Source of the DNA: Entrophospora sp. SA101
Taxonomy: Eukaryota; Glomeromycota; Glomeromycetes; Entrophosporales; Entrophosporaceae
Reading direction: 5' to 3'
Assembly: GCA_958430865.1 (NCBI GenBank)
Contig: CAUDNR010000589.1
Span: 2,837-28,670 of the forward strand
Length of the DNA: 25,834 bases
Shown here: positions 15,443 through 25,268 of the stretch, one piece after another
Numbering within the stretch: position 1 is the stretch's first letter
Layout of the letters: each line of letters starts with the position of its first letter
Notes under the pieces: model-generated
The model's input: only the letters and a program-made list of their open reading frames with translations
What the model was told of the DNA's origin: nothing
Databases searched by the model: none
Position numbers and translations under genes: made by a program

Positions 15443-16711
15443 ATGCGATTAAAAATAACCTTAAATGATGCTTGTAATATTGCCAGAACTCGTAATGGTT
15501 TGTGTCTTTCAGATACATATATTAATATTTCCACACCATTGAGATGGAAATGTTCTAAAGATCATGAATGGGATGCTCCACTTGATAGAATAAAATATAG
15601 GAATACTTGGTGCCCTGTTTGTGCAGGTCGGCATTCTTTTCATCTTGAAATTGCTAGAAAGATTGCTATAGATAGAGGTGGATTATGTCTTTCTATCCAA
15701 TGTACAGCTACCAAGGAATTATTACAGTGGAGATGTTCCAAAGGTCATGAATGGTCAGCAACCTACAATAATATTATACACAATAAAAATTGGTGCATAA
15801 AATGTTCGCATAGAAAGCCTTGTACTCTTGAAGATGCTATAAAAGTCGCACATACTAGAAATGGAAAATGTCTTTCTGAAAAATTTATTAATGGTAAGTC
15901 ACTATTATTATGGCGCTGTGCTGTAAGTCATGAATGGAATGCTAGTCTTGAGAGTGTAAAAAATAAAAACACATGGTGTCCACATTGTGTAGGAGGTAGA
16001 CCCCGATATACTCTTGAAGATGCTAGAAAAATTGCGCATGATAGAAATGGGAAATGTCTTTCTGAAAAATATATTAATAGCATGACAGCTTTATTGTGGC
16101 GTTGTTCTAAAGGGTATGAATGGAATGCAACATTTAATAGTATTAAAAATGCAAATTCATGGTGTCCCCATTGTTCTGGACGATACGCCTGTGATATTGA
16201 TCAAGCCAAGCAAATTGCATTTAGTCGGAATGGTGAGTGTCTCTCTACCTCATATTTTAATAACTATTCAAATCTATTATGGAAATGTGTTAAAGGACAT
16301 ATATGGCATGCAACACTTAATTCTATTAAAGATCGAAATACCTGGTGTCCAATTTGTCGAAATAAATATGAAAATTTATGTCATGAAATTGTTTCTAAAT
16401 ATCTTGGACCGCCATCTAAGATACGTTGTCCTAATTTCTTAAAAACACCAGAACATTCCACAGGTTTAGAACTTGATATATTTTATCCTGAATATGGTTT
16501 TGCAATTGAAGTACAAGGAGTGCAACATGAAAAATATATCGAATTCTTTCATAATGGTGATCCCAATAATTTTATTAAACAGCAAGCACGGGATCAACTC
16601 AAGAAAGAATTGTGCGAAGAAAACTGGATTGCTTTAAGATATGTCTGGTATTATGAAGATCCATATATAGCTGTTCCAGAACATCTTCGAGAATTGGGTC
16701 TTATTAAGTAA
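15443..16711 (+). CDS. Five zinc-ribbon repeats fused to a Vsr/DUF559-like endonuclease domain (unit 2)
   Basis: 422 residues from ATG 15443, intact and uninterrupted. It has the same five ribbons and C-terminal nuclease-like core as the unit 1 gene. Differences lie at five residues: A to T in the first repeat, Q to R before the fifth ribbon (FSRNGECLS), an order swap CR to RC before the nuclease domain (SKIRCPNF), and V to A near the end (YIAVPEHL). The candidate catalytic residues (LDIF, IEVQ) are unchanged. A TATATAAAA sits only about 15 bases upstream of the ATG in both units, so either the leader is minimal or the true promoter is further up in the 169-bp divergent interval. Confidence 0.8.
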   Translation: MRLKITLNDACNIARTRNGLCLSDTYINISTPLRWKCSKDHEWDAPLDRIKYRNTWCPVCAGRHSFHLEIARKIAIDRGGLCLSIQCTATKELLQWRCSKGHEWSATYNNIIHNKNWCIKCSHRKPCTLEDAIKVAHTRNGKCLSEKFINGKSLLLWRCAVSHEWNASLESVKNKNTWCPHCVGGRPRYTLEDARKIAHDRNGKCLSEKYINSMTALLWRCSKGYEWNATFNSIKNANSWCPHCSGRYACDIDQAKQIAFSRNGECLSTSYFNNYSNLLWKCVKGHIWHATLNSIKDRNTWCPICRNKYENLCHEIVSKYLGPPSKIRCPNFLKTPEHSTGLELDIFYPEYGFAIEVQGVQHEKYIEFFHNGDPNNFIKQQARDQLKKELCEENWIALRYVWYYEDPYIAVPEHLRELGLIK

Positions 16712-16966
16712 ATCTAAAACTTTAAATGCTCCATGATTAAGCAATAAAATCTCATGTGCACACATTGTTAAATATGTTTTCTATTTTATTTTTCTGACAC
16801 ACACCCACATACACGCATATGCACAGTAAAGATAAGCCTAATATGGGCATTGATAAATACAAAAAAAAATAATAAGAACATGAAACAAGTTCAAAGTATT
16901 ATAGATTGCAGTGCAGTGTCAACAAATAGGATTATTATAAAAACTTTAACACACATTACATATTCA

Positions 16967-18209
16967 TTATCTTGGCTGACATTTCAAAACTACTCGCTGA
17001 ATTTCGTAAAGATCAATGGTGAAATTACCATCAAGAATTGCAGGACGAGGATAAGAAACCAGTGGAACATATCCAATAGCTGGAATAGGTGGGTCATAAA
17101 ACACATCGCTTATCGGAATGTTGATCTGATATGCTGGATTACCCGGAGCATTACATCCAGTAGGTTGACTACTACCTTTTTGCACTGTCCCAAAATGCCA
17201 CTATTTTTTAGACATATACATGTAAATATCGAAAAGATAAAATAAACAGAATCTCTAAACAGTTTAACATTACTTTTCTGGTTGGTAACCCCTGTCTCCA
17301 TAATTTAGCCTAATTTTAAAAAGTTTTTTAGAATATCAACTACGAAACTACAATAAAATAGTCAACAGATACATACCTTCATTGATCGATTAAATCGTCC
17401 ATGTGTATTTCGTGTAGTTTGCAAATCATAAAGTTTTATTCCTAATACACATCTCACGTACTGCTGACTCATCCAAAGTTCACACTTATTTTTCAATCCA
17501 CGGTAACTTTGACTAACTGCAACCTCACATACTATTCTAGCATGAGGATTCCCCTACAAAAATATAAGTATTAGAAAGTTGTATACAAAACAGATAATGA
17601 TAATATACACCAAATTCAATGTACCATTGTGTCGCTTGGGGGAGGTCCAAGATTGAGAGGTCCAGAATTGGGAGGTCTTAGAACGTATGCCTCATCTGGA
17701 AGTACTGCAATATCTGGTGCAATCCTAAGTCCATCTGCATTTGGTGAAGGATGAACTATAAAAAGGATGTAAGATATTAGAAAATCCATAAAAAGTCAAA
17801 GATCAAGCAAGCTTAAATTTTCTTACGTGGTTGACCCAAAACGATTATTGGTGGACCAGCAATTTCATTGCCATTGGGAACATTTAAATACCTTTGCAAT
17901 AGTGCAACAACGGCTTCATGTACTTGCGTGCACATCTCAATAATAAAAACGTTGCCGTTATTATATTCAAGCTTGTACCCAGATAGTTCACGGCTTTCAA
18001 GAAATTTGTTGTAGTTTTTTATCGATATATTGGAACCAATCTTAAAAGGTAAACTGCAATTCATGTGAGCTAACACTAAGTGGAACTTAAAGTAAAGGAT
18101 CACAGTTCTATGATAAAATCATATGTTACCTATTCTCCTCTATAGCTTCCTTTGGAAATTTTGGAAATCGGAATTGTTCTTGGAGCATCTTAGTTAAATC
18201 ACGAAACAT
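16967..18209 (-). CDS. Uma2-like restriction-endonuclease-fold protein, six exons (unit 2)
   Basis: Exons in transcription order: 18209-18130, 18053-17827, 17755-17625, 17553-17377, 17309-17274, 17200-16967. All lie at a constant 14462-bp offset from unit 1, with splice sites kept, giving 294 residues. Core residues (LEYNNG, APDIAVLP, CEVAVSQ, KNKCELW) are unchanged. Changes cluster in two places: residues 81-93, where RYLNVPNGNEIAG replaces DYFKIPNGGVIID with no length change, and exon 1 (K to M, L to F, P to A). A few substitutions also fall around 17527-17595, at the end of one exon and in its intron. Preserved splicing and reading frame despite these changes suggest both copies are, or recently were, functional. 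Confidence 0.7.
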
Positions 18210-18628
18210 TTTGAAAAAAGTTTGAGTAAAAAATATGACGTAGTTTTGTAGAAATAAGTCTCGAATTATTACATCATTTATAGGTATCACAAGTCACGAG
18301 ATATTTGAAAAGTAAACCGGCACGGGATCAAGGAAATCGTGGTTTAGCACGTGAAAAAAGTAAATGAACATCCATAGATTTATACCGTTAAAACATGGTT
18401 GAAACAATGTTGAAGTGTGGTTGGAAAAGCAATAAATTTTACAATAGCGGACTAGTACCAAGCACATATATCTTAACATAATCATGGATATATGGTTAAA
18501 GTATGGTTAAAGTACTGCTAAAATACTTAAGATACACTTATAAAAGCAACAAAATCCCACCTTCTTGCATTATATTCATTGTCGGGATAAATATCGTAGA
18601 GGCAAAGCCTCATTGCTCTGCAATAAAA
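18210..18628. other. Intergenic region without MITE (unit 2)
   Basis: Counterpart of 3748-4369. It preserves the empty MITE site (single TTGGAAAA near 18421), the TATA-like box (18539-18546) and the twin micro-hairpin (18599-18624), and lacks the 19-bp hairpin segment. No gene seen. Confidence 0.6.
18599..18624. repeat. Twin micro-hairpin (26 bp), unit 2
   Basis: Same as 4340-4365: GAGGC-AAA-GCCTC then ATTGC-TCT-GCAAT, four bases before the ATG at 18629. Confidence 0.7.
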
Positions 18629-19523
18629 ATGGTTGAATGGACTGATACTCAAATACGTATCCTCATTGATGAGCGTAGAAATAGAAATGAAGAATATCAT
18701 AATTTTGGAAGGAATTGAATCAGATTTTGGGATAGCATCGCAACCAGAATTAATCAAGAACATAATACGAGCTTTAATGTAAAGAAAATTCCCGCCTTCT
18801 CAGTCAATGACCTCGAAGCCAGATATATACAGTTAGCAGGTAATCGACCAAATTTTTTTGCTTACATCTTAGCTATTATGACTAATAATTTATGTCAATT
18901 AGTTGATGTGTGATTATATGGCAGGGAATCGAAGAGCACGAAGAAGTCGAATGGATGCGCAATACTTTGATGAGTTTCGTACGCATTTTTGGAAGAGGCC
19001 TGAAGATGAATTTGATAAAATCCGCAACATTAATAGTTCTAATCGTAGACAACGTAGAATTTGGGGGAATAATACACCCGCACCATCTACTGGGGAAGTT
19101 GAACATGAATTAGGTCAAACATTGCCAGATAATCGAAGAAGCCGAAGAACTTCCGTTGATAGTCGAAGAAGTCGTAGACGGTCAGCATCTCCATCTCCAC
19201 CCCGTGATGCTATAAACACTAATACAAACAATCCTGGTGTGGAAAATCCTGAACAAAATATTGGCCATTCTGGCTCTATCGAATCATCATCTCTTCAACC
19301 ACCACCTTATGAGGCCATAGATGAAGCACAAAATAATTCTTCAGAAATGAATCAGAGCCATGTTGTTTCTAATCGCGAAGTAGCTGTCTCTGGTAATATA
19401 CCCTTGTCTCAAAACGACAGTGATGTTAGTATGCATGATGTAGACCCTTCAGGTCATTACTCTGCAATAGGAGATAGTCAAACATTTTCTAATATGTATT
19501 CGATAAATGAAGAGGTTGGATAG
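18629..19523 (+). pseudogene. Myb/SANT-like DNA-binding protein with in-frame TGA (unit 2, no MITE)
   Basis: Shows the uninterrupted start MVEWTDTQIRILIDERR, then stops at codon 30 (TGA, 18716-18718), as in unit 1. Beyond it the same frame continues through FWDSIATRINQEHNTSFN to a donor at 18779. Removal of the 124-nt intron ending at 18902 keeps phase and joins MCDYMAGNRRARRSRM. The last 205 codons can also be read alone from ATG 18906. That segment is the same as unit 1 at every residue, including the RS-like clusters and PPPYE. The shared stop dates the damage before the units separated, whereas the MITE came later in unit 1. A reassigned or read-through TGA cannot be excluded from sequence alone. 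Confidence 0.65.
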
Positions 19524-19531
19524 CGGAGCTA
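19521..19531. repeat. Micro-hairpin TAGC-GGA-GCTA (unit 2)
   Basis: Same position as 5446-5456, overlapping the TAG stop of the Myb/SANT-like frame. Confidence 0.55.
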
Positions 19532-19832
19532 GTGTCTTATTTCTGGAGAAATGACATTCCATGCCTGACACATAAATTTTTAGTACTTTGTGCTACAAGC
19601 TTTGAGTAATATATTGTGGAACGTACCTTATTTGATCGCTAATATTACTATGATTTCATATTCCGAGATCGCCCATAGATAATAGCGGAGCTAGTGTCTC
19701 TGACACATAAATTAATTCATACATCCAAAATATTGCCCCGAAATTATTAATTTATTAACCTACAGAACTACTAACATTATAAAAACAAAGCACATTTCCC
19801 GTAAATGTACCATTAATCATAAAATTACAGTT
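19524..19832. other. Intergenic region before the RING pseudogene (unit 2)
   Basis: Apparently identical to 5449-5757. Only the micro-hairpin loci stand out; no gene seen. Confidence 0.5.
19683..19706. repeat. Twin micro-hairpin (24 bp), unit 2
   Basis: TAGC-GGA-GCTA abutting GTGTC-TCT-GACAC, as at 5608-5631. Confidence 0.7.
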
Positions 19833-20890
19833 ATGAGCATTTCATGTCTAAAAACTCTTGCATTAAATATTCTTCAAAATTGCACTCCCGAAGCTATTGC
19901 AAGTGGTATCGAAATTCCCGAACTAGATTCATGCTCAATATGTTATGAAGAAATTTTTTTTTAAGTCTAATAAAAAAGCCATTTACAGCTCTACCATGTG
20001 GTCATATATTTCATCGTACCTGTCTTGAAAACAGTATCACAAATGGTATAGAAATTTGTCCTGCTCGTGATTGTTCTAAATCTTTTGAATCGGAGTTGCA
20101 GGACGTTGAAGTATCAGAAGTACGATCTTTTTCATCCCAAGATGCTATGAGTATTGATGGATCATTAGAAAATTATTCTCGACAAAAAACCAACACATTG
20201 GAAAATGATCCGTCACACCTAGATACGATCGCAGAAGACCCATCTGATGACAATCGTTCACAAAACAAAGAATCTGACATACCTGAAACATCGACTACAA
20301 GTACTTTGCCATCCAAACGCGTTAATAAATCTACCACTGTAGATAAATCATCCAGTAAAAAAGCGAAACTGGTTAAGAAGATAGAATCACCTACATTAAA
20401 AAAAATTATCAAAGAATTATCAGCCGATGCTTCTCAGCAAGTCTCTTCGGGAAATACTATCATCTTACAGTCAGAATCTGCCCCTATAATAAACAAAGAC
20501 TCGGTTAATTTTCTTGAATTGTATAATAAGATTACCTACGCTGAAGAAAATAATCAAAAAACGACCCAAGATGTGATTCGTTGTTATTACAATTTCGGGA
20601 AAGGCCTAACAATATGGTTTGATCATTATCGACAATCTAATAATGAGGATGCATCCAATGCCCTCGTTAATGATAAAATTAGGGAACAGACTGTTGATAA
20701 AATTACGGAGGTCAATCTTCGAAAAAGAAAGGAAAAGGCTAGGAAAATTTATAAACTTTTTAATAGTGTTGGTGTGGAGTTGATAGGGCGAGTTCGATCT
20801 TTTTCCGCATCAGCTATTTCGAAATTAAGTCTGGATGATATTGATTATATAATAGCAAAAACTTTGAAAGCGAATCGAAATCTCGTTTAG
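19833..20890 (+). pseudogene. RING-H2-like protein, frameshifted in the finger (unit 2)
   Basis: Starts at the same ATG as unit 1. A T-run at 19954-19962 is nine long, against seven in unit 1; the +2 shift stops translation after about 43 codons, just past the first two zinc Cys. The remainder of the frame is intact to 20890, with only two residue changes: D for Y in the last zinc pair (CPARDC) and I for N in a Lys run. The first usable downstream ATG is about 20147 (MSIDGSLEN), which would give a product without the RING but with the C-terminal shared domain. The D is the more usual residue at that place in RING fingers, so unit 2 may keep the older state. A homopolymer sequencing error is a real alternative. 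Confidence 0.75.
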
Positions 20891-20919
20891 GGGTTGAGAA
20901 ATATGTCTTACTGCGCCAC

Positions 20920-20937
20920 TGTGAACTTCGGTTCACA
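20920..20937 (+). promoter_or_regulatory. 3' UTR stem-loop with UUCG tetraloop (unit 2)
   Basis: Same as 6843-6860; 7-bp stem and C-UUCG-G loop, followed by AATAAA at 20955-20960. Confidence 0.5.
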
Positions 20938-21126
20938 CCTATTTATGCAAAAATAATAAAGATTTATAAAAAAAACTTTTGTTGATTTGCATTTTTAGTA
21001 AGAATATCCATACCGATATCTGATGCGTCTGACTTCTTTGATACATCCACTTTGAATATTATCATCACATCGCCATAAACGAAAAAAGTCACATTATTTT
21101 TATTGCAGAGCAGGCCATTGGGCGAT

Positions 21127-21152
21127 GAATCGAAGATTCGAGACTCTGTCTC
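21127..21152. repeat. Twin micro-hairpin (26 bp), unit 2
   Basis: GAATC-GAA-GATTC abutting GAGAC-TCT-GTCTC, as at 7050-7075. Confidence 0.7.
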
Positions 21153-21170
21153 TTCTATGAATCATGGCAC

Positions 21171-21323
21171 TTATGTACCTGTTGTATGCGCTTTAAGTCT
21201 TTCATTTAATCCATGGCCCTGATCTTCTGCGATCCACTTTTTCAAGTATATAAGTGTATACTTACCTCCAATAAATTCCCTGACCGTAACTTCTTCGTGA
21301 AAATTAAAAGGAAGTTCATACAT
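21171..21323 (-). CDS. Possible short protein or exon remnant (50 codons, unit 2)
   Basis: Same frame as 7094-7246, including the internal GTAAGT donor-like site. Conservation carries little weight because the surrounding DNA is equally conserved. Confidence 0.25.
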   Translation of the reverse strand: MYELPFNFHEEVTVREFIGGKYTLIYLKKWIAEDQGHGLNERLKAHTTGT

Positions 21324-21355
21324 ATATTTTACGGGATCTTTCTATGCCTTGGTAT

Positions 21356-21366
21356 GAGCTCCGCTC
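21356..21366. repeat. Single micro-hairpin GAGC-TCC-GCTC (unit 2)
   Basis: Same as 7279-7289. Confidence 0.45.
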
Positions 21367-21831
21367 TTAAATGTGGGTATGAATAGTTGAGTGTCTTTTT
21401 CATATTTTTCTAATTGTAAAGAAGGGAATTAAATTTTGATCATCCCTCTGCATAATCAATCAATCAGATAATCAATATGTTGTACGAATATAATGTGGCT
21501 ATGTAATGAAAATTATTTTTAGAATTTCAATATGTGTGATACATGATCATATTGCATACATGTTTGTGCGATTTACCAAATTTGATTAATTACCTCATGT
21601 ACATTCATTTTCTTTGTGTGGGAAATTTTTGGCGTAAAAACATTCTTTATTCATCTGCATTATACTCATTCTGTAGAACTGAAAGAAGACGTAGAAAGAG
21701 ATGAACGAAAACGTTTTAAAAGGACAGTATATCGAATCTATTTACGTTAATTGCTTATTAACGGTTTTGTATTTCGATATCTAACATTTTTTTAACATAA
21801 AAAACTATATTTTTATTCGAATTCTTAAGTC

Positions 21832-23840
21832 ATGGAAAACTTTTTATTAAATTTCGTCCCAGTATCGGCCATTACAGTTGTATCTGCCTTATATAAATGT
21901 GTGGAGTCGGATGGATGGACTGGTGATCGTGAACGAATGATACAAAAATTCATATCAATATCAGAAAATGCATTGAGAAAGGTTCCTAATTTCGATAATG
22001 AACGTTTAGAGAGACTTCGAAGTTTTGGATCTGGCGAGAGTTTGAAACAGCGAGTAAGTTAAGATCTTTAACACGTTGGCGGATATGATGAGTCGTTATT
22101 TTTAGGTTTCCTGAAATGGACTATACTGATTGAAGTGCAATGGTAGTATACATTCTAGTGAATGGGCTAATGTCCGTTGTGGTAGTAATACTACTTCCCG
22201 CATGGCAGTAGCTAGTTGTACACACTTACACCTTGGACTACTTTCATTATAGTTAAACTTTCTTCTGGTACTTTGATGGCTTATATGAAAACGGAAACCT
22301 AATCTGATCCGCGCAATTTTATTTAGTGAATTTTATTATTTACAACGTTTAGTAACTAGTTTTAACCATACTTTGGGTTGGAGGTGCTTTTGACGATTTA
22401 TGTTCCCTTATGGAGGTGAATGCTCTAGCAATCGATGTGGTGGATTGGTATGAAGAAGCAAATGAAAATATACGTTCCCTGAAATGTGATATTGGACAGT
22501 GTAAAAAAGAGAGAGCCGGTCGTGAAAAGGCTATGTGGGGGAGAATTGAAACAGAACTCCAGAACGTAAAGGCGGAAAACCTTGAATATGATCATCCGTT
22601 ATGTTCGGGAGTACTTGATATTACATCGGAGCCATTCACAAATATGCCTCAGTCGTTTTGCGATGTTTTTCGGGAGCCATTTCAAAAATATAGATTAAAC
22701 CAAAATGGAATGATAAAGGACATGTGTGAGAAGTATATTCAGGACGAAGAAACGAAGAATAGTTCAGGTGAGTTTGAGAATTTAAGCAATGTTGAATATG
22801 GGAAATGGTTGGATCGACCAAAAAACTACAAGAAATAACGAGACAAATATTGGAAGCATTGTTAGTCTATTATTTTTTTTTCGTAGAAAGTAATCTATGA
22901 TTATCAGAAATCAATTAACAGTACTTCTTATAGGGGTAGAATTTGGAGATCGCCAAAGTATGGATCATTTATTGCAAATGGAAAACCACAGATAAATGAG
23001 GGTTCTTATGTATGTGAGGTAATTGGACCGCTATTGAATATTGTAATGTGCGATTTACCAGGAAATCCGATTGCTTGGGGTTTATGGTAAGCCTGAAATG
23101 TCGCTTTTCAATGGTTGGTGGGTAATATTGTTAATGTTTTTTTTTCTTGAAATAAGGGGCGAGGAGGTAAGTTCAGCTAGTGCATTACGAAAGGGATCCC
23201 GAAAAATTGCACGAAGAGCTGATTACATGGTCGTTGCGCAGTTGAGGAGTAATGCAGAATTAGAGATTGTATACCTTGAAACTGGTCGCCCTAATTCTAC
23301 TCAACTTAAGCGTCGGCGAGACCACAAAAAATTAATACGTTTCTCAAAGGATTCTGTTGATACTACAAAAAAAGAGTCCAAACTTAAAAGGGTATTCAAC
23401 CAGCCATCTATAAGGCACTTGTTGAGTATTTTTACAATCAATATTGCAGGTATATGATTTAAAATTCCCATTCAGAAATCGAGTCTTTTGATAATACATC
23501 AGTAGACAAATTTTATAGGTGATGTGATGGAACTTTATGCTATGCGTAAGGATTCGGGTATCCTTGAGTATTGTCTGATTGAACGAGCATCAATCCCTTT
23601 GCATATAACATCGCCAAGTGGTGTTTACTCGCTTATCCACACGTTGCTAACTTTTAGGGTAGGTCTTTTTTTCTTTATGAGTATGTAACGGTAAAAAAAA
23701 AATAAAATTATTATTCCTTTCAGACCGCAATCGCATGTACTTTATTTAAGATTACACATCATTCTGAAGAAGGGGATAGCGATTTTAGTGAAGAAGAAGG
23801 TCGAACAACTACTATGACACCTGAAAATTCACCTTATTAA
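21832..23840 (+). pseudogene. Diverged paralogue of the spliced nuclease-like gene (unit 2), probably damaged
   Basis: Sits where unit 1 has its 7712-9552 gene. Exon 1 (21832-22053) is 222 nt, the same length and phase as unit 1's, and reads ...ESDGWTGDRERMIQKFI. Later exons with matching phases: 22934-23086, 23157-23449, 23519-23658, 23724-23840. Exon 2 (about 22385-22860) has no acceptor that fits phase 0, and an A-run near 22820 is one base short, giving a stop at 22838 before the conserved LQEITRQILEAL stretch. The core reads RRADYMVVAQL then ELEIVYLETG, the same D...E pattern as unit 1 but very different sequence. The tail is acidic (HHSEEGDSDFSEEEG). An intron at 23450-23518 has no equivalent in unit 1. 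Similarity to unit 1 is low, so this is an old paralogue in a young duplication. Confidence 0.55.
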
Positions 23841-24288
23841 TGTATTACAAATAAAAAATATGAGTCAGAGACTCTATGATCCTCACATTATCGAATATGG
23901 AATCCAATTATTTCCTATACATATTTTTAATATCCAAATCAATACTATTTATCTCTAGATATCTACATACCTCTTCATAATTGAATACCGCTTCGTATCT
24001 TGAGTATTTCTATTTATGATAATTATATGTTCTCCTTTCATAACGTGCATATATTTATTCCGGTTTTGAAATTGTATATACTGAGTAGGATTTGTGGTAA
24101 ATTTACCTTGAGTTTTACGCCTGTTATTTCTAGATTTGCGGGACATATTAATATCCTATGTATAATGACGTATTATATTAAAGTACTAGATACATTCAAT
24201 TTTTTTTTCTAGCAAAGTGATCGGCACACGTGATTTTAATTTAGCTTTTCTGCAATTAATATATTATTTTATTATAACAAACATATAG
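23841..24288. other. Intergenic region; right edge of the diverged cassette (unit 2)
   Basis: Similarity to unit 1 resumes around 23947. About 90 bases (24005-24095) are absent from unit 1. The minus-strand start MSRKSRNNRRKTQ (ATG at 24146) is kept and reads on as a 63-codon frame to 23955 if the donor-like GTAAAT is ignored; unit 1 stops soon after the same point. No firm gene. Confidence 0.4.
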
Positions 24289-24436
24289 GTTTCAATCCTG
24301 AAGAAATTCGTCTTCCAATTACAGAGGAAGATAAACAGTTTTTTCGAGAATTAATAGCAGATCAAGAAAAATTCTAGCTCATATTGAAAAAAGATTCAAA
24401 GACCTTCCACTCGCACCAGTTGTTATAATTGATTAG
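24289..24436 (+). pseudogene. Decayed last exon of an unidentified gene (unit 2)
   Basis: As 11765-11912 but with CGA at 24345-24347 in place of the unit 1 TGA, so DKQFFRELIADQEK reads through. The same one-base loss then breaks the frame before RFKDLPLAPVVIID. The frameshift is older than the unit 1 nonsense change. Confidence 0.55.
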
Positions 24437-25196
24437 ATTTTCTTTTTACTTTGCAACATCTTCGCTTAATAGGATGTTTCTTTGCAGATGCAGTCTTATG
24501 CATATTTGCAACCTCTGATCGCAATCTAGACAACGAAGAATCACTTGAGTCTGAAATATCTGAATTGGAAGAAGTATCAAAATCCGTGGAATATTTGACC
24601 CTATTTTTATTGCTAGTACTGCTATTTTTGGAAACATTATCTTCGATATTTGAGAGAATTTTGTTAATTATATTCATAACTCCCTCTTGAGCTAGACCAG
24701 GTTTAGACTCTGTTGAATTAGGGACAAACTCCCATTGCTTTGCAAAAGATGAGTTATTTTTAGTAGAGCTGGTTTTATGAGTCGAAGAGTCGCCTGTGGG
24801 CCTGCTATCTTCTTCGATTAATGGGATACTCATACCATCTATCTCAATTTTAGCATAGCGCGTACAATTTTCCAGAGAAAATCCAAAGCTAATTTTTGCT
24901 TCGCGCATCCATAACCAATCCCGTCCTAGCACCAAATCAAATGATGGATTTTTGCGAATTTGAAAATCTATTACTTCGGTACCATCTAAGCTTCGCCACT
25001 TTCCTTTATACCGAAATTGCAAATCTAAGCATTTTATTTCTTTGCCTATCAAATCATCACCGGATATACCTTCTAATCCATAATCTTCTTCAAGCTTATT
25101 ATACAAGCGATTGCTAATAGTATTGGATTTAGATGTTGTATCGATTAACGCTTTTACTGGGATTTTCCCCTCTACGATTGTTTTTATGAAAACCAT
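24423..25196 (-). CDS. Retropepsin-like protein with altered active site (unit 2)
   Basis: 257 residues, differing from the unit 1 protein at a single residue (F in ISFGFSLENC). It shares the altered active-site triplet (D19-T-T) and the FDLVLGRDWLW signature, followed by the same disordered Ser-rich stretch and basic tail. The near-identity fixes the active-site change as older than the duplication. The open frame in both copies argues that the protein is kept for something other than, or besides, classical proteolysis; that is inference. Confidence 0.75.
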   Translation of the reverse strand: MVFIKTIVEGKIPVKALIDTTSKSNTISNRLYNKLEEDYGLEGISGDDLIGKEIKCLDLQFRYKGKWRSLDGTEVIDFQIRKNPSFDLVLGRDWLWMREAKISFGFSLENCTRYAKIEIDGMSIPLIEEDSRPTGDSSTHKTSSTKNNSSFAKQWEFVPNSTESKPGLAQEGVMNIINKILSNIEDNVSKNSSTSNKNRVKYSTDFDTSSNSDISDSSDSSLSRLRSEVANMHKTASAKKHPIKRRCCKVKRKSNQL

Positions 25197-25268
25197 GTCA
25201 AATATTATTTAATGATATATATTATAACTGAAAAAATAACTCGGTAAATAATTACCCATTCTCTGCTA

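Larger units (their letters stand above)
20891..21831. other. Long intergenic region; left edge of the diverged cassette (unit 2)
   Basis: Counterpart of 6814-7711: UUCG hairpin, AATAAA, twin micro-hairpin, short minus frame and GAGC hairpin are all kept. Identity to unit 1 falls after about 21530. The equivalent of the unit 1 frame at 7464 is interrupted. Confidence 0.6.

Noticed and set aside
22182..22194. GTAGT-AAT-ACTAC hairpin in unit 2
   Set aside because: A lone 5-bp stem with 3-nt loop is expected by chance in this much AT-rich DNA and it has no twin; not counted in the family.
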